Origin: Caldisericia bacterium
Lineage (GTDB): Bacteria; Caldisericota; Caldisericia; UBA6126; JAGPKI01
Assembly: GCA_018054005.1 (NCBI GenBank)
Contig: JAGPKI010000015.1
Coordinates: 1 to 18,751, forward strand
Length of the DNA stretch: 18,751 nt
Direction: 5' to 3'
A program made the translations under genes and the position numbers. This document shows, one piece after another, positions 6,879 to 13,449 of the stretch; position 1 is the stretch's first letter; each line of letters starts with the position of its first letter. The notes under the pieces were generated by a model that searched no databases, was not told the DNA's origin, and saw only the letters and a list, made by a program, of their open reading frames with translations.

Positions 6879-7484
6879 ATGAGTGTTGATAAAAGTAAAA
6901 AGAGTGCTTCAACTGTTCAGATAAAGACAATCGAAGAAGAAATTCCACAACAATTAATTGATAAATATAAAAAAGAGGTTCCTGAACAACTTAAGAAAAA
7001 ATTAAATTATGAAAATGTTATGGAAATACCAAAACTTGTAAAAATAACTGTAAATAGAGGCGTAGGTGAAGCAACTCAGGATATAAAAGCAATGGACCGT
7101 TCAATGGAAGAGTTTTTTATCATAACAAAACAAAAGCCTGTTATAAGAAGGGCAAAGGTGTCTATAGCTAATTTTAAAGTGAGGCAAGGTCAACCAATTG
7201 GTGTAATGGTTACTTTGAGAGGAAAAAGAATGTATTCTTTTTTAGAAAAGCTTATTCAAACCGCATTACCAAGGATAAGAGATTTTAAAGGGCTTAATCC
7301 ACACTCTTTCGATGGTCACGGTAATTATACTTTTGGTATAAGAGAGCAACTTATTTTTCCTGAGATAGATTATAACAAAGTAGATAAAATCAGAGGAATG
7401 AATATAACGATTTGTACAACCGCTAAAACAGATGAAGAAGCCAAAGCTTTACTTGAAGCTATTAATTTTCCATTCAGAAAATAG
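6879..7484 (+). CDS. rplE: 50S ribosomal protein L5, N-terminally extended
   Basis: L5 binds 5S rRNA with L18 and contacts S13 and the P-site tRNA. The core from about residue 28 is standard: YKKEVPEQLKKKLNYENVMEIPKLVKI, then RGVGEA, the QKPVIRRAKVSIANFKVRQGQPIG block, LPRIRDFKGL, and GIREQLIFPEIDY. The protein has 201 residues where about 179 is usual. The extra about 22 residues are an N-terminal tail with four lysines followed by an acidic stretch (IEEEI). There is no alternative ATG, GTG or TTG between 6879 and the core, and GGAGG at 6863-6867 supports this start. The usual INMGVGEA reads VNRGVGEA. Confidence 0.95.
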   Translation: MSVDKSKKSASTVQIKTIEEEIPQQLIDKYKKEVPEQLKKKLNYENVMEIPKLVKITVNRGVGEATQDIKAMDRSMEEFFIITKQKPVIRRAKVSIANFKVRQGQPIGVMVTLRGKRMYSFLEKLIQTALPRIRDFKGLNPHSFDGHGNYTFGIREQLIFPEIDYNKVDKIRGMNITICTTAKTDEEAKALLEAINFPFRK

Positions 7485-7497
7485 GAGGTATGAAAAT

Positions 7498-7683
7498 ATG
7501 GCAAGATTAGCGATGATAAATAAAGCAAATAGAAAACCTAAGTTTTCTACAAGAAGACATAATAGGTGCAAAATTTGTGGTAGACCACGTGCATATTATA
7601 GAGATTTTGGTCTATGTAGATTATGTTTACGAAAGTATGCATTAGAAGGAAAAATCCCTGGCCTTAAAAAGGCAAGTTGGTAG
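7498..7683 (+). CDS. rpsN: 30S ribosomal protein S14 type Z (zinc-binding)
   Basis: S14 is a 3' domain protein of the 30S head. This is the short, zinc-binding form: 61 residues with C24-x2-C27 and C40-x2-C43 (CKICGRPRAYYRDFGLCRLC). It ends GKIPGLKKASW, as type Z proteins do. The start is ATG 7498, with AGGAGGT at 7483-7489; an in-frame upstream ATG at 7432 lies inside rplE and would add an unrelated tail. It starts 13 bases after rplE and sits 7 bases before rpsH. Confidence 0.97.
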   Translation: MARLAMINKANRKPKFSTRRHNRCKICGRPRAYYRDFGLCRLCLRKYALEGKIPGLKKASW

Positions 7684-7690
7684 GTTTGGT

Positions 7691-8101
7691 ATGGATAAGA
7701 AAATGAAATCATTGAGCCCGGTTGCAGATTTTATAGTTAGAATCAAAAATGCTAATATAACTTATAAGAGCATTGTTGAAACTCCAACGAATAAACAAAT
7801 TAAAGAAATTGCCAAAATATTACGTTTAGAAGGTTTTATAAATGACTATCAGACTTATAATGAAGACGGCAAAGAAAGAATGAGAGTACATTTAAAATAT
7901 GGTGATAACAAGAAGAGGTGTATAAATAATATTATTCTTGTTTCAAAGCCTCAAAGAAGAATCTATAGCTCATTAGACAAACTACCAAGAGTAAAAAGAG
8001 GTATTGGTATAGCAATAATTTCTACTTCACAGGGTATTATAACTGATAAACAAGCACGCAAAATTGGACAAGGTGGCGAGATTATTTGTTATGTTTGGTA
8101 G
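7691..8101 (+). CDS. rpsH: 30S ribosomal protein S8
   Basis: S8 is a primary 16S rRNA-binding protein of the central domain; in E. coli it represses the spc operon. The 136 residues show SPVADFIVRIKNAN near the start, KPQRRIYSSLDKLP in the middle, and GIGIAIISTSQGIITDKQARKIGQGGEIICYVW at the end. The last block contains the STSxG RNA-binding signature. The ribosome binding site is weak: only AGGT-like sequence (about 7682-7685) precedes ATG 7691. A second in-frame ATG at 7703 is possible. The gene may rely on coupling to rpsN, 7 bases upstream. Confidence 0.95.
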   Translation: MDKKMKSLSPVADFIVRIKNANITYKSIVETPTNKQIKEIAKILRLEGFINDYQTYNEDGKERMRVHLKYGDNKKRCINNIILVSKPQRRIYSSLDKLPRVKRGIGIAIISTSQGIITDKQARKIGQGGEIICYVW

Positions 8102-8132
8102 TAAAAGTATAAATGTAAAGGAGTAATTGAAT

Positions 8133-8687
8133 ATGTCTAAAGTTGGTAAAAAGCCGATAATTATACCTGAAAATGTAACTGTTGATATTGATCCAACTAC
8201 AAACAAGGTTACTATTAAAGGAACAAAAGGCGTATTAACAAAAACTTTTGATAAAAGAATTTCTATTAAGGTTCAAGAAAATACAATTATAGTTGAGAGA
8301 AATTCTGATGAAAAAGAAGTGAAAAAACTACATGGTTTAGTTAGGTCACTGATCAATAACATGATAATAGGTGTAAGTCAAGGTTTTGTAAAAAGATTAG
8401 AACTGAATGGTGTTGGATATAAAGCATCAATTAATGGAAATAAGTTGATACTTAATTTAGGATTTACTCATCCAATAGTTTTTGAACCTTTAGATGGAAT
8501 TGAGTTTAATTTACCAGCAGAAACCATTATTGAAGTAAGGGGTATAGATAAAGAAACTGTAGGTCTCATGGCTTCTAAAATACGACATGCAAGAAAACCG
8601 GATCCTTATAAAGGTAAAGGTGTTAAATATGCAGGTGAAATACTTAGGAAAAAAGCTGGTAAGGCTCTTGGAAAGGCAGGTGCGTAA
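8133..8687 (+). CDS. rplF: 50S ribosomal protein L6
   Basis: L6 sits near the GTPase-associated centre of the 50S subunit. The ATG at 8133 gives MSKVGKKPIIIPENVTV, the usual N-terminus, with AAAGGAG at 8117-8123; a TTG two codons earlier is in frame but unnecessary. The two repeated L6 domains end with the signature PDPYKGKGVKYAGEILRKKAGKA near the C-terminus. The length of 184 is normal. It follows rpsH after 31 bases and precedes rplR by 4 bases. Confidence 0.96.
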   Translation: MSKVGKKPIIIPENVTVDIDPTTNKVTIKGTKGVLTKTFDKRISIKVQENTIIVERNSDEKEVKKLHGLVRSLINNMIIGVSQGFVKRLELNGVGYKASINGNKLILNLGFTHPIVFEPLDGIEFNLPAETIIEVRGIDKETVGLMASKIRHARKPDPYKGKGVKYAGEILRKKAGKALGKAGA

Positions 8688-8691
8688 ATTT

Positions 8692-9048
8692 ATGAGTAGG
8701 GTTAATAGTAGAGTTTTACGACATAACAGAATAAGGAAAAAAGTAAAAGGTGATTCTTTGCGACCGAGAATTGCTTTTTTCAAAAGCTTAAAATATATTT
8801 ATGCTCAAGTAATAGATGATGAAAAAGGTATTACCATTACAGCTGCATCAACAAACGAACCCAATTTTAGAAAAACTTATTCAAGCTTCAAAAATAAGGA
8901 AGCAGCAAAAACATTAGGTGAAATTTTAAGTCAGAGAATCAAAGAAAAGAAAATTGAGGAAGTTGTAATGGATAGAGGCGGTTTTAAATATCACGGAGTT
9001 ATAAAAGAATTTGCTGATGCTGTAAGAAACGGAGGTATAAAGTTTTAA
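8692..9048 (+). CDS. rplR: 50S ribosomal protein L18
   Basis: L18 binds 5S rRNA with L5. The start is ATG 8692 (MSRVNSRVLRHNRIRKKVKG), giving 118 residues; longer in-frame versions reach back into rplF and are not L18-like. The N-terminal basic tail is followed by RPRIAFFKSLKYIYAQVIDDEKG. KEAAKTLGEILSQRIKEKKIEEVVMDRGGFKYHG holds the FDRGGxxYHG-like signature, here MDRGGFKYHG. AGGTG at 8678-8682 precedes the start. The stop overlaps the rpsE ATG (TAATG). Confidence 0.95.
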   Translation: MSRVNSRVLRHNRIRKKVKGDSLRPRIAFFKSLKYIYAQVIDDEKGITITAASTNEPNFRKTYSSFKNKEAAKTLGEILSQRIKEKKIEEVVMDRGGFKYHGVIKEFADAVRNGGIKF

Positions 9049-9575
9049 TGTTTGACCCAAATGAAGAAATAATTGAAGAAGAAATAATAGCAGAAGAACA
9101 GTATGAAGAAGAAACAATAGATATTTCAAGAGTTTCAAAAACAGTTAAAGGTGGAAAAAGACTTAAATTTAGAGTTCTTATTGTTGCTGGAAATGGTAAT
9201 GGTTTAGTAGGTGTAGGATTAGGAAAATCTGACCAGATACCTGTAGCTATTCAAAAAGCAATTAATTCTGCAAAAAGAGACTTAATTAAAGTACCACTAA
9301 AAGGAAAAACTATACCTTATGATGTAAAGGGTAAATGCGGTTCGACTATTGTTTATCTTACTCCAGCTGTGTCTGGGACAGGAATAATAGCTGGTGGAGC
9401 TGCAAGAAAAATTCTTGATAAAGCTGGTATAAAAGATGTTATTGGTAAAATTTACGGTTCTTCTAACGCAGTTAATGTAGCAAGAGCAACAATAAATGCT
9501 CTTAAGCAACTCGATGATCCTGTTGTAATTGCAAAAATGCGCGGCGTTACTCTTAAGCAACTATTTGGAATTTGA
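9048..9575 (+). CDS. rpsE: 30S ribosomal protein S5 with acidic N-terminus
   Basis: S5 forms part of the mRNA entry channel with S3 and S4 and affects decoding accuracy. From residue 25 it is canonical: DISRVSKTVKGGKRLKFRVL, then GNGNGLVGVGLGKSDQIPVAIQKA, and GTGIIAGGAARKILDKAGI in the second domain. The first 25 residues contain 12 acidic and no basic residues, an unusually acidic tail for a ribosomal protein. The start overlaps the rplR stop, and GGAGGT at 9031-9036 supports it. The length of 175 is near normal. The gene normally downstream, rpmD, is absent. Confidence 0.96.
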   Translation: MFDPNEEIIEEEIIAEEQYEEETIDISRVSKTVKGGKRLKFRVLIVAGNGNGLVGVGLGKSDQIPVAIQKAINSAKRDLIKVPLKGKTIPYDVKGKCGSTIVYLTPAVSGTGIIAGGAARKILDKAGIKDVIGKIYGSSNAVNVARATINALKQLDDPVVIAKMRGVTLKQLFGI

Positions 9576-9592
9576 TGACTGGAGGATTATTT

Positions 9593-10042
9593 ATGACAAA
9601 GTTGGAGAATCTAAAAAAAAGAAAAGGGATAATAAAACCTTCAAAAAGAGTAGGTAGAGGAAGCTCCTCTGGCAAGGGAGTAAGATGTGGTTACGGAAAT
9701 AAAGGTGCTAAAGCTCGTTCAGGCCGATCAAAAGCTGTTGGTTTTGAAGGTGGGCAAACTCCTTTATATAAAAGGATTCCCAAATTTAAGGGATTTAAAT
9801 CTTTAAATTCATCCTACAAAGCTACTATTACTCTTAAAACATTAAATGAAAAATTTTCTTCAGGCGATGTTGTTGATATTAATTCATTAAAAGAAAAAGG
9901 TATTATTAGTTCTACATGTAGAAGATTTAAAGTTGTTAATTCAGGAAATTTAGATAAATCTTTAAAAATTATAGGTGAAGCCACACTATCTGCAAGAACA
10001 GTAATCGAAAGTCATGGTGGTAGCCTGGAGGGAGTTTCCTAA
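9593..10042 (+). CDS. rplO: 50S ribosomal protein L15
   Basis: L15 is a late-assembly 50S protein. GGAGG at 9581-9585 favours ATG 9593 (MTKLENLKKRKG, 149 aa). An in-frame ATG at 9575 overlapping the rpsE stop (TGATG) would add six residues and cannot be excluded. The glycine-rich N-terminal arm reads VGRGSSSGKGVRCGYGNKGAKARSG where the consensus has GKTSGRGHKGQKARSG, so the central part is altered, including Asn for the usual His. FEGGQTPLYKRIPKFKGFK follows as expected, and the C-terminal KSLKIIGEATLSARTVIESHGG resembles the family end. It directly follows rpsE because rpmD is missing, and abuts secY with no gap. Confidence 0.94.
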   Translation: MTKLENLKKRKGIIKPSKRVGRGSSSGKGVRCGYGNKGAKARSGRSKAVGFEGGQTPLYKRIPKFKGFKSLNSSYKATITLKTLNEKFSSGDVVDINSLKEKGIISSTCRRFKVVNSGNLDKSLKIIGEATLSARTVIESHGGSLEGVS

Positions 10043-11311
10043 GTGCTTAAAAATATTTTAAATGCCATAAAACTTCCAGAAGTTAGAAAGAGAATTTTTT
10101 TTACTTTTCTTATATTTATTTTAATTAGACTTGGACACTATGTTATTATTCCTGGAATCGACAGGAATGTACTAGGAGATATAGTTTCACAGAGCGGATT
10201 TTTAGGTTTATTGGATCTTTTTTCTGGAGGAGGATATAGAAATTTCTCCATATTTTCTCTTGGTGTACTTCCATATATTAATGCTTCTATTATTCTTCAG
10301 CTTTTAGCTGTTGTTATACCTTATCTTGAAAATTTGACAAAAGAGGGTGGTGAAGAGGGTAGAAGGAAAATTGCTTTATATACTAATTGGCTTTCTTTAG
10401 GTTTGGGAGTTTTGCAGGCATTTATGTTTGCAAACTATATTTTTAAGGATGCATTGATATCTCAAAGTTTTATGTCAAAATTAGTAGTTATTGTTACATT
10501 GGTTGCGGGCACTTTTCTCTTGATATGGTTAGGTGAACTAATAACTGAAAGAGGAATTGGCAATGGTGTTTCATTAATAATATTTGCAGGTATAATTTCA
10601 AGAGTTCCTCTTTCAATAACTGAAGCCACGCAAATGCTTCGGGGAGGCTCTCTTACATTTTCGACTCTTATTTTAGCACTTGTTGTAAGTTTGCTTGCTC
10701 TTGCAGGAATAATATATGTTTATCAAGCAGAGCGTAGAATAGTTGTTCAGTATTCAAAAAGAATTGTTGGAAGAAGAATGTATGGGGGTCAATCCACATA
10801 CATTCCATTGAAACTTGTTCAGGCAGGAGTTTTACCGATTATATTTGCCTCCTCAGTAATGATGTTTCCTGGAATAATAAGTCAATTTTTCCCTGGTACT
10901 GCATTTGAAAATTTTGTTAAGCAGTATCTTACAACCCAAACTTCAATATGGTTCAATTTAGGCTTTTTCTTATTAGTAGTATTTTTTACATATTTTTATA
11001 CATCTATAACCTATAATCCATCTGATCTTGCCGATAATCTTCAGAAGTATGGTGGATTTATTCCTGGCGTGCGTCCTGGTAAGACAACCGCTGAATATAT
11101 ACAAGGTATTTTGAATAGAATTACATTTCCAGCATCTATATTTCTTGCAGCTTTAGCAGTGTTGCCTAATTTTTTGCTTGTTAGAACGAATCTTTCTATA
11201 TTTTACTTTGGAGGCACATCTATTCTTATTATGATTGGAGTTGCGATTGAAACAGCTAATCAATTGGAAGCCTTCCTTGTGATGAGACAATACAAAGGTT
11301 TTCTAAAATAA
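10043..11311 (+). CDS. secY: Protein translocase subunit SecY
   Basis: SecY is the membrane channel through which SecA or the ribosome pushes exported and membrane proteins. The 422-residue protein starts at GTG (10043), abutting the rplO stop, with GGAGG at about 10028-10032. It begins (M)LKNILNAIKLPEVRKRI, the family N-terminus, and shows about ten hydrophobic segments as expected. Landmarks are YVIIPGID before the plug region, GVLPYINASIILQLL in TM2, GELITERGIGNGVSLIIFAGI, the cytosolic loop NPSDLADNLQKYGGFIPGVRPGKTTAEYI, and the C-terminal RQYKGFLK. The stop TAA overlaps the adk start codon. Confidence 0.98.
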   Translation: MLKNILNAIKLPEVRKRIFFTFLIFILIRLGHYVIIPGIDRNVLGDIVSQSGFLGLLDLFSGGGYRNFSIFSLGVLPYINASIILQLLAVVIPYLENLTKEGGEEGRRKIALYTNWLSLGLGVLQAFMFANYIFKDALISQSFMSKLVVIVTLVAGTFLLIWLGELITERGIGNGVSLIIFAGIISRVPLSITEATQMLRGGSLTFSTLILALVVSLLALAGIIYVYQAERRIVVQYSKRIVGRRMYGGQSTYIPLKLVQAGVLPIIFASSVMMFPGIISQFFPGTAFENFVKQYLTTQTSIWFNLGFFLLVVFFTYFYTSITYNPSDLADNLQKYGGFIPGVRPGKTTAEYIQGILNRITFPASIFLAALAVLPNFLLVRTNLSIFYFGGTSILIMIGVAIETANQLEAFLVMRQYKGFLK

Positions 11312-11889
11312 TGATAAGTATATTAATTGGTCCTCCAGGATCAGGAAAAACAACTCAAGCTAAATTGTTAGCAAAAGAGCTTAATATTCCACTAATTGCA
11401 ACAGGCGATCTTGTTAGAAGTGCAATTAATGATAATTATAAGAATTATAAAAAAATTGTTGATGGTGGAAACTTATTGCCTGACAATGTAGTTTTTGAAA
11501 TTATTAAAGATGAAATTGAAAAACTTGACATCAATAGAGGTTTTATTATCGAAGGCTTTCCGAGAACAATTGGACAGGCAAAAATATTTGATGAATATTT
11601 AAAAGTTAATGATACTTTAATTGATTTTGTTTTTTATCTACAGATTAGCAAAGAAGAATTATTGGAAAGAATTCATAAAAGAAAATATACTGATAAGAGT
11701 GGTCGTCCAGATGACGAATTAGAAGCCTTTAATAAGAGAATAGATATATATTTTTCAGATTCATATCCTCTATATGAATATTATCTGAAAAGAAATTTAT
11801 TATATGAAATATCTGCCTCAAATAGTATAGAAAAAGTATTTTCTGATATCCTTGCTGTGATTAATTTCTGGAAAAAGGAGAAAGAATAA
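11311..11889 (+). CDS. adk: Adenylate kinase, short-LID form
   Basis: Adenylate kinase interconverts ATP plus AMP and two ADP in the cytoplasm. The P-loop is GPPGSGKT (7-14). The AMP-binding parts ATGDLVR (30-36) and EGFPRT (81-86, usually DGFPRT) are present, as are GRPDD (131-135) and R143, matching the catalytic arginines around the LID. At 192 residues it is shorter than the usual 210-220. The LID is only about ten residues (KRKYTDKSGR, 123-132), so it lacks the zinc-finger or long INVERT domain found in most bacterial versions. The ATG overlaps the secY stop. A related short-LID nucleotide kinase is the only real alternative, but the position between secY and map strongly favours Adk. 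Confidence 0.93.
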   Translation: MISILIGPPGSGKTTQAKLLAKELNIPLIATGDLVRSAINDNYKNYKKIVDGGNLLPDNVVFEIIKDEIEKLDINRGFIIEGFPRTIGQAKIFDEYLKVNDTLIDFVFYLQISKEELLERIHKRKYTDKSGRPDDELEAFNKRIDIYFSDSYPLYEYYLKRNLLYEISASNSIEKVFSDILAVINFWKKEKE

Positions 11890-11900
11890 TTAAGTAAAAT

Positions 11901-12653
11901 ATGATTTTGTTAAAAAACGACGAAGAATATAAATTAATGAAGAAAGCTGGGTTAATTCTTGCTGAAACGATGAATTTTATTGGAAGTATGATAACTCCAG
12001 GTATTTCAGCACAAAAACTTGATAGTGAAGCTTATGAATTTATTCGCAAAAATGGTGCAGAACCAGCTTTTCTCGGTTTTGATGGGTATAAATATACAGC
12101 TTGTATTTCTATAAACAATGAAGTAATACACGGATTACCTATTAAAAGCAAAATTCTTCATCAAGGTGACATAGTTTCTATTGATATAGGGTGTTCATAT
12201 AAAGGATATTTCGCAGATATGGCGAAAACTTTTCCTGTTGGTGATGTAGACGAAAAGAGAAAACTTTTAATTGAAGTTACTGAGAAGTCTTTAATTATGG
12301 GAATAAATTCAATAAAAGTTGGTTTGCATATTGGAATAATTGGTCATACAATACAAACTTTTGTGCAAGAAAACGGATTTTCAGTCGTAAAGAGTTTTGT
12401 TGGTCACGGTATTGGATTAAAATTACACGAGGAACCACAAATACCCAATTTTGGCAAAAGTGAAAATGGGCCATTAGTAAAAAGAGGAATGGCTATAGCA
12501 ATAGAACCAATGGTTAATTCTGGATCAGATGAAGTTATATCACTTCCTGATGGATGGACAGTGGTAACTAAAGATGGTAGTGATTCAGCTCACTTTGAGC
12601 ATACTGTTTTTGTCAGGGATAATTTTGTGGAAATATTAACTTTAACAACTTGA
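11901..12653 (+). CDS. map: Methionine aminopeptidase, type I
   Basis: MetAP removes the initiator methionine from new proteins. The 250 residues contain all expected active-site residues, in the usual type Ia order and spacing: substrate His77 (NEVIHGLP), metal ligands Asp95 (SIDIG), Asp106 (FADMA), His169 (VGHGIG), Glu202 (AIEPM) and Glu233 (HFEHTV). There is no N-terminal zinc-finger extension. MILLKNDEEYKLMKKAG matches the family start. The ATG lacks a well-placed ribosome binding site: the nearest AGGAG, at 11876-11880, is about 20 bases away. Translation may therefore depend on adk, 11 bases upstream. Confidence 0.97.
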   Translation: MILLKNDEEYKLMKKAGLILAETMNFIGSMITPGISAQKLDSEAYEFIRKNGAEPAFLGFDGYKYTACISINNEVIHGLPIKSKILHQGDIVSIDIGCSYKGYFADMAKTFPVGDVDEKRKLLIEVTEKSLIMGINSIKVGLHIGIIGHTIQTFVQENGFSVVKSFVGHGIGLKLHEEPQIPNFGKSENGPLVKRGMAIAIEPMVNSGSDEVISLPDGWTVVTKDGSDSAHFEHTVFVRDNFVEILTLTT

Positions 12654-12667
12654 GGGTTTACTGAAAT

Positions 12668-12883
12668 ATGGAAAATAAAGACATTTTAGAAACTGAGGGC
12701 ATAATAGTGGAGAAACTTCCTAATGCTATGTTTAGAGTAAGGCTTAATAACGGAAGAGAAATTATTGCTCATATTTCAGGCAAGATGCGAATGAATTTTA
12801 TAAAATTAGTTGTTGGTGACAGAGTTAAAGTAGAAATAAGTAAGTATGATTTATCAAAAGGGAGAATTACTTATAGACTTTAA
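12668..12883 (+). CDS. infA: Translation initiation factor IF-1
   Basis: IF-1 binds the 30S A site during initiation. The 71-residue OB-fold protein shows EGIIVEKLPNAMFRVRLNNG, IAHISGKMRMNFIKLVVGDRV and SKYDLSKGRITYRL, near-identical to the family consensus. GAGGG at 12652-12656, overlapping the map stop, precedes the ATG. The stop TAA overlaps an ATG that opens an 11-codon ORF ending on the rpmJ start. The position between map and rpmJ is the usual one in Firmicutes-like genomes. Confidence 0.98.
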   Translation: MENKDILETEGIIVEKLPNAMFRVRLNNGREIIAHISGKMRMNFIKLVVGDRVKVEISKYDLSKGRITYRL

Positions 12884-12914
12884 TGAAAAATGATAGTTTG
12901 AAAGGGAGGTTAGA

Positions 12915-13028
12915 GTGAAAGTACAAGCTTCTGTCAAAAAAAGATGTAAAGATTGTAAAGTAATTAGAAGAAAAGGTCGAATTTATATTATATGTAGCAA
13001 TCCTAAACATAAACAAAGACAAGGATAA
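12915..13028 (+). CDS. rpmJ: 50S ribosomal protein L36, zinc-binding (GTG start)
   Basis: L36 is the smallest 50S protein and binds one zinc ion. The 37 residues start at GTG and read MKVQASVKKRCKDCKVIRRK through to the invariant end NPKHKQRQG. The zinc ligands are C11, C14, C27 and H32 (C-x2-C-x12-C-x4-H). GGGAGGT at 12904-12910 lies five bases upstream. It is easily missed because it is short and lacks an ATG. The upstream 11-codon ORF (12883-12918) ends on its start codon (GTGA). Confidence 0.97.
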   Translation: MKVQASVKKRCKDCKVIRRKGRIYIICSNPKHKQRQG

Positions 13029-13054
13029 TGATAAGGAAAGGAGAAGTATAAAAA

Positions 13055-13417
13055 ATGCCAAGAATATCAGGAGTTGACTTGCCTCTTAATAAGAGAGTTG
13101 ATATAGCTTTAAGAAAAATTTATGGAATTGGTCCAAAAAATGCTATTCAAGTTTTATTGGAAGCAAATATTCCGACAGACATTAAAGTAAAAGATTTATC
13201 TGAAGACCAAGTTGAGCGTATTTCTCAGGTCATAAGAGATAACTATATTGTTGAGGGTGATTTAAGAAAAACGGTATCGCAAAACATTAGAAAGTTAATG
13301 GACATCGGATGCTATAGAGGGCTAAGGCACAAAAGAGGTCTTCCCGTTAGAGGACAAAGAACTCGAACAAATGCGCGTACAAGAAAAGGTCCCAAGAAAA
13401 CTATTGGGACTAAATAA
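13055..13417 (+). CDS. rpsM: 30S ribosomal protein S13
   Basis: S13 is a head protein contacting L5 and P-site tRNA. The 120-residue protein starts MPRISGVDLPLNKRVDIAL, contains the helix-two-turn-helix YGIGPKNAIQVLLEANI, and ends with RGLRHKRGLPVRGQRTRTNARTRKGPKK, the family's basic tail. AAAGGAG at about 13037-13043 precedes the ATG. It opens the alpha block, but only 26 bases separate it from rpmJ, so no room exists for an S4-binding pseudoknot leader like that of E. coli. Its 3' end carries a perfect hairpin (13389-13410). Confidence 0.97.
   Translation: MPRISGVDLPLNKRVDIALRKIYGIGPKNAIQVLLEANIPTDIKVKDLSEDQVERISQVIRDNYIVEGDLRKTVSQNIRKLMDIGCYRGLRHKRGLPVRGQRTRTNARTRKGPKKTIGTK
13389..13410 (+). 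other. Hairpin at the 3' end of rpsM
   Basis: GTCCCAA (13389-13395) and TTGGGAC (13404-13410) form a perfect 7-bp stem with an 8-base loop, extendable by one G-U pair. It ends four bases before the rpsM stop codon (13415-13417). No T run follows (AAATAAATG), so it does not look like an intrinsic terminator. It could slow RNase or affect rpsM-rpsK coupling, or be chance. Confidence 0.35.
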
Positions 13418-13449
13418 ATGAAAAGTGAAAGGAGTTTTAATTAGAGGAA

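Noticed and set aside
7432..7497. Longer rpsN reading frame starting inside rplE.
   Set aside because: S14 homology and the ribosome binding site both place the start at 7498.
7661..7673. GCCTT-AAA-AAGGC inverted repeat near the end of rpsN.
   Set aside because: It encodes the conserved GLKKA of S14, and the stem is only 5 bp with no T run.
8113..8118. ATG-TAA minimal start-stop upstream of rplF.
   Set aside because: It does not touch the rpsH stop or the rplF start, and the TAA overlaps the rplF ribosome binding site; likely chance.
8587..8691. Longer rplR reading frame starting inside rplF.
   Set aside because: The added residues are an alternate-frame reading of the conserved L6 C-terminus; L18 homology begins at 8692.
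9060..9120. GAAGAA-rich stretch as a tandem repeat.
   Set aside because: It has no fixed unit; it is the glutamate-rich S5 N-terminus.
9297..9560. Antisense 87-codon ORF across rpsE.
   Set aside because: Cysteine/tyrosine-rich translation typical of a shadow frame, with no ribosome binding site and a fully conserved gene on the other strand.
11524..11551. TTGACA followed 16 bases later by TATCGA inside adk, as a promoter for map.
   Set aside because: The -10 match is weak and it lies over 350 bases before map.
13389..13410. Intrinsic terminator after rpsM.
   Set aside because: No T run follows the stem, and rpsK starts 40 bases later in the same operon.
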